Below the pieces are notes generated by a model. The model saw only the letters and a program-made list of their open reading frames with translations. It did not search any database and was not told the origin of the DNA. From Heliocidaris erythrogramma (taxonomy: Eukaryota; Echinodermata; Echinoidea; Camarodonta; Echinometridae), in NCBI GenBank assembly GCA_025617745.1, contig CM046871.1, positions 32,557,579-32,621,578 of the forward strand: 64,000 nt of DNA, given 5' to 3'. Of this stretch, positions 59,970 to 64,000 are shown piece after piece (the stretch's first letter is position 1; each line of letters begins with the position of its first letter). Made by a program: the position numbers and the translations under genes.

Positions 59970-60895
59970 TTGTAATTTTCTCACATTTCTTTATGATATA
60001 TTCAATTATTTATATATAATGAATTTTATAATTTACATTTTTTATAAATAATGTTTTCACAAATTCATTATATGGAAATTGCAAAATTCATTATTTATGA
60101 AAAATTGTATCCTTTATGTCATTTTATATTATAATTATTGTAGAAAAGAGCTAAATAGAGAATTATATGTAAATAATTGAGCTAAATAATAAATCTACAA
60201 ACAGCGCCTCATAGTTTCGATGATCGACAGTGCCGCCATTTTGGATCTGCATGACCCCGGAGGCATGGATACACAAACGCTGGCGAGTTCTCTGAAATTT
60301 CTTATGCTCTTTGGGGGATTTTTTACTGAAATTAGAGTCAATCAAAACAAAATTGTCATTGCAATCGTTTCCCTAGGAGGAAACGCTGTGGGGCGCGGAA
60401 ATTATCAGAAAAGTGTGATTTCAGGGCATTTTTCATGTCGTACTACCCCGTGCGGAATCTGATTGCTGGGTAATAACGCCTAGCTTCGTGTGTAGAAGGC
60501 GTATAGCCATTTTTTTTTTTCTACATTCACGAAGCTAATCCTGGCTATGCGTGGTGGATTGAATCAAGCCAGTTCGGTGAATTTATACTGACGCGACGCT
60601 TAGCAATACTGGAAGTGACGTATGACGAGGTCACTGGCTGGATATTTGCTAGTCGACTTTCAATTACGTGTCCGTTCACACTGAAAGTGCAAATAGCGAA
60701 TTTAAATTCGATAATAGTCGAGTTTGAATTCGATTCGAGTTCTAATTGCGACTACCCTGTTTACACACAAATGAACTCGAGTTCAAATTCGACTAAAGTC
60801 GAGTTCAGTCTCTGTGTAAACGGGGTCTATGCAAAGCTCATCCACACAACACACACGACCATCTGACCATGACGACACACATGCATGATCACGAG

Positions 60896-62120
60896 TAGCC
60901 AGGATTGGCTTCATGAATGTAAAAAAAAAAAAAATTGGCTACCTATACGCCTTCTACATCACGAAGCCAGGCGTTCTTTATACCCAGCAATCTAATTGCG
61001 CACGGGTTAGCAGGACTGGAAAATGCCCTGAAATAACACTTTTCTGATAACTCCCGCAACCGATAGCTCCTTCGCCACAGCGTTTCTAGCTCCTACGAAA
61101 ACGTTTAGAATTAGAATGTCTTTTTGATCGTACGTATTTTTACCAAAAAATCCAAAAAAGATCATAAGAAATTTCCGAGAACTCACCAGTGTTTGTGTGT
61201 ATCCATGCCTCCCCTTGTCATGCAGATATGGCATGACAATGGCATGACATTTTTTTGGATTTTTTGGTAAAATTACGTACGATCAAAAAGACATTCTAAT
61301 TCTAAACGTTTTCCTAGGAGGAAACGCTGTGGCGAAGGAGCTATCGGTCGCGGAAGTTATCAGAAAAGTGTTATTTCAGGGCATTTTCCAGTCCTGCTAT
61401 CCCGTGCGCAATTAGATTGCTGGGTAAGAACGCCTGGCTTCGTGATGTAGAAGGCCGTATCCGGACTCCTACCCCCTGGACAACCACCCCCCGGATAACC
61501 ACCCCTAGGATAACCACCCTCTAGGACAACTACCCCCTAGGACAACTACCCCCTAGGGCAACCACCCTCTAGGACGACTACCCCCCTAGGACAAGTACCC
61601 CCGGATAACTACCCCCCAGACAACTACCCCCTAGGACGGGCTAGGACAACCACCCTCTAGGACAACTACCCCCGGATAACTACCCCCCGGACAACTACCC
61701 CCAGGGACAACTACCCCCCGTCATAGTTGTCCTAGGGGGTGGTTGTCCGGGGGGTAGTTGTCCAGGGGGTAGTTGTCCGGGGGGTAGTTGTCTGGGGGGT
61801 AGTTGTCCGGGGGGTAGTTGTCCAGGGGGTAGTTGTCCGGGGGGCAGTTGTCCTAGAGGGTGGTTGTCCTAGGGGGTAGTTGTCTGGGGGGTAGTTATCC
61901 GGGGGGTACTTGTCCTAGGGGGGTAACAAAGTTAGTCGTCCTACTCCTAGACTGGCTAACGTTAGAGGGTGGTTGCCCTAGGGGGTAGTTGTCCTAGAGG
62001 GTGGTTATCCTAGGGGTGGTTATCCGGGGGTGGTTGTCCAGGGGGTAGGAGTCCTAGAACCGTAGAAGGCGTATAGCCAATTTTTTTTTTTTTTTACATT
62101 CACGAAGCCAATCCTGGCTA
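60896..62120. mobile_element. Palindromic element D with 8-bp duplication
   Basis: ATCACGAG flanks it exactly (60888-60895, 62121-62128). Ends are TAGCCAGGATTGGCTTC and inverse. Without the insertion at 61456-62061 the arms mirror each other around a centre near 61225 (CATGCCTC...GGCATGACAATGGCATGAC). Same family as B and C; the 8-bp duplication suggests a hAT- or P-like cut-and-paste source. Confidence 0.85.
61456..62061. mobile_element. TU-like fold-back element
   Basis: GTAGAAGGC stands on both sides (61447-61455, 62062-62070). The left half is built of short units of the type GGACAACTACCCCCTA, and the right half of their inverse. Outer ends (GGACTCCTACCCCCTGGACA) match inverted for over 60 bp. 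Inverted arrays of short tandem units with an 8-9 bp duplication are the described architecture of fold-back/TU elements; TU elements come from sea urchin. An unmatched piece (about 61908-61965) interrupts the right half. Confidence 0.85.
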
Positions 62121-62128
62121 ATCACGAG

Positions 62129-63414
62129 TGGCTGACTGCGAACCCCGCGGCAGCAGCAGCAGCACCCTAGTATAAAAGTAGTAAGTACGAGTCTACGTGT
62201 CGTGTTACGTACCGTAACCGTACGGTATGTCGATATAGGTAGTGGAGCTGCAGAGTGATGGAGTCCAACACTGGTTTTGGGTCATCTAACCAGCCTTGTT
62301 GTTGTCGAAACTAAAAGCTGAAGTTAGATTTCATGGTACTGCAAGAACAAAAACTTCTAAAACCAACCATACAAAAAGGCTTCTTTTTCGAAGGAAATAC
62401 GTACTGATCGACTTTTTTGGCTTCCCAAACTTCTTTCGTCTTCTTTCGTTGTATGGTATCGGCAATCGGTCAAATTTGACTATTGTTGCCAATGACGTTA
62501 TACATTTATTTTATTTTATTTTATTTATTTGATTTCAGGCAAAAGAAACAAATATACAAAATACAAAGAAAATTGAAAGCTCAATGTAAGTTTGTGGGAG
62601 CAGAGCAAGCACTGTCATAACTATCTTACTTCAACACACATGCATAATTGAAATTCAGTATTTCTGACTCCTTCTCTCTTTTAAATTTAATTTACATTTA
62701 GAATCAAGTAAACATTTAATACTGTATATGCATCTGTATTTAAAGCTTAATAAGAAAATAACAAAACACCACATGCTTCAGCTCAGTTCCAACTAGCGCT
62801 TGCCTAGCCCTTTCATAGATGCAATCTTACCGATACGGAGCGGTACTTTGCGCCGTTTTTTCGGACATGCCTAGGTAACTCATGCATAGACATAGGGGCG
62901 CTGTTGTACCTGTGCTTACTGATGGGTTGAACATGTATTTTGGATAATTATCAATTAATGAGATGAAAACACTTGTGGGCTAAGTTAGTAGAAAATGGAG
63001 CTTCTAAATGCACATAATTGTGTGCGTGCATCATTTATACATTAAGACATAACTTTTATAATACACACAAAGGAAGAAAATACATTTAGCATTGAAACTC
63101 AGACCTACATAAAATACAAAATACTAGTATCCCTCACTACGAACACGATAACAAAAGAGAGCGGACAAAATACACAGCCCCCGGCCCACCGCACCCCACA
63201 ACCGCTCCGGCAGACAAAAGAACACCCCTCACCGCCATTATGCAAAATAAGCAGAACAGGTGAAAATGCATGTGGTTCCTGTTCCACATAAAAAATTATA
63301 TTCACTTTACAGCAACGAAGGGACGCTCCCCCGTCCACCAGAGAAAATACAGGAAGCACAGTGAGGAGCCGTATACCCCCGTCCGCTTCTTTGCCTGCCA
63401 TGTTCATGTAGTGC
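62129..63414. other. Non-coding stretch with a possible TATA box
   Basis: TATAAAAG at 62171-62178 lies about 85 bp before an ATG (62259) that opens a frame of only 18 codons. No donor or further exon is convincing. From 62.5 kb on I see AT-rich DNA and no gene. Confidence 0.3.
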
Positions 63415-64000
63415 CTAGTTCTTCTTTACTGAGAAAGGAGGGTTAAAGCCTACCTTCCCCGAAAAACGCTTCGTTCGCAGAACGAAACGTGTAATAGCCC
63501 TTTGTATTTGGGGATCACCACTTTTCAAATAATCAATTATTTTTCTTTCATTGGTTTCATTCAGTTCAGACAGGAGCATCGCTCTCTCGATAATATATTT
63601 TGGGCAATCTATAAGGTAATGGCCGACAGTTTCAACCTGTTGACATCTGTCACAGAAACCAGTTGGATGAATACCTAGTCTTAATAGATCATGGTTGAGA
63701 CCTATCACTCCAACTCGAAGACGATGGAGTATAATTTCTTGTTGTCTACCTAGGTTACAAGTGTAAGTAGATGTAATTGATGACTGCAGCTCTTTTAAAC
63801 TGGAATTTGATTGATTCCATCTTTCTTGCCAGAGTACTTTGGAACTCTGAACTATAAGTTGTTTTATTTCTGAAAGTGTTATTTTGTTATATATTTCAAT
63901 ATTTTGGGATAGAGCAGCTTTTGCGCACGAGTCTACTATTTCATTGCCCGTGATTCCGCAGTGTCCTGGGATCCATTCCAAATATATATCTATTCCTTTG
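63415..64000 (-). pseudogene. LINE RNase H and 3' ORF end (I-type)
   Basis: The minus strand opens at the window edge with WIPGHCGITGNEIVDSCAK, the C-terminal motif of the RNase H domain that some non-LTR retrotransposons (I, Loner and relatives) carry. It is followed by LHRLRVGVIGLNHDLLRLG and the zinc-knuckle-like CDRCQQVETVGHYLIDCP. The frame stays open for 188 codons and ends KVGFNPPFSVKKN, then stop. The 5' part lies beyond the window, so this could be a longer and possibly intact element. Confidence 0.85.

Larger units (their letters stand above)
59301..60547. mobile_element. Palindromic element C, 1.25 kb, tRNA-like centre
   Basis: Arms 59301-59720 and about 60126-60547 are inverted copies with very few differences (one small indel near 59468). 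Ends are TAGCCAGGATTAGCTTCGTG in both. Flanking 8-mers CGTGTGGT (59293-59300) and TGCGTGGT (60548-60555) are an imperfect duplication. The inner arms continue (59796-59835 with 59968-60007) up to a tRNA-like sequence and its partial inverted copy; the right inner arm has about 100 bp extra. Mirror-image open frames in the two arms are not genes. Confidence 0.9.
58965..60826. mobile_element. Outer element E (CGTTTACACAGAG ends) split by palindrome C
   Basis: GACCGCGTTTACACAGAG with GAACTCGAGTTCAAATTC at the left recurs inverted at the right as GAACTCGAGTTCAAATTC...CTCTGTGTAAACGGGGTC. Between them lies palindrome C (59301-60547), so E was an existing element of about 600 bp into which C inserted. 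Confidence 0.65.

Noticed and set aside
59436-60462. Two pairs of near-identical short proteins in the palindrome arms
   Set aside because: They are mirror-image translations of the inverted arms of a non-coding element, with no domain and no splice context.
62171-62315. TATAAAAG and a following ATG as a new gene start
   Set aside because: The frame is only 18 codons long with no convincing donor. I kept it only as a note on the region.

Overview
The window is nuclear DNA of an intron-rich animal. It holds four spliced protein-coding genes whose exons join with consistent GT-AG splice phases, in a dense background of DNA transposons, fold-back elements, LINE fragments, satellites and long G/C homopolymers. 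Three features point to a marine invertebrate deuterostome, possibly an echinoderm: an insect/invertebrate-type laccase-like multicopper oxidase, many short terminal-inverted-repeat elements, and a fold-back transposon built of short GC-rich tandem units that resembles the TU elements described in sea urchin. This assignment is inference; there is no species-diagnostic gene.

Layout. Positions 1-3.7 kb hold LINE and hAT-type debris. At 3.7-17.2 kb (+) lies a six-exon LAMP/CD68-like lysosomal membrane glycoprotein gene. At 21.1-30.2 kb (-) lies a nine-exon, membrane-anchored laccase-like multicopper oxidase, convergent with the LAMP gene; its last large intron carries an intact-looking tRNA-Arg(TCT) and two large fold-backs. 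At 34.1-37.4 kb (+) lies a four-exon PUDP (HDHD1) orthologue, divergent from the oxidase. From 37.4 to 49.8 kb I see no host gene: there is a LINE tail, nested MITEs, a recently dead Tc1 (DD34E) element with both ends, and a Penelope-like element whose 3' part carries a likely hammerhead ribozyme. At 49.9-57.0 kb (-) lies a five-exon SLC35A5 orthologue. From 57.6 to 62.1 kb is a nested cluster of large palindromic elements, one with a tRNA-like gene at its centre and one interrupted by a TU-like fold-back with target-site duplication. The window ends in the RNase H/3' part of an I-type LINE (-).

The four host genes do not form a pathway. Two act in the endomembrane system (LAMP-like in lysosomes, SLC35A5 in Golgi), one is an extracellular or cell-surface copper oxidase, and one is a cytosolic nucleotide phosphatase. 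The richest material for follow-up is the repeat biology: palindromes around tRNA sequences, fold-backs sharing one core with unrelated arms, the Penelope ribozyme, and a 68-bp tandem duplication that runs across the PUDP stop codon.
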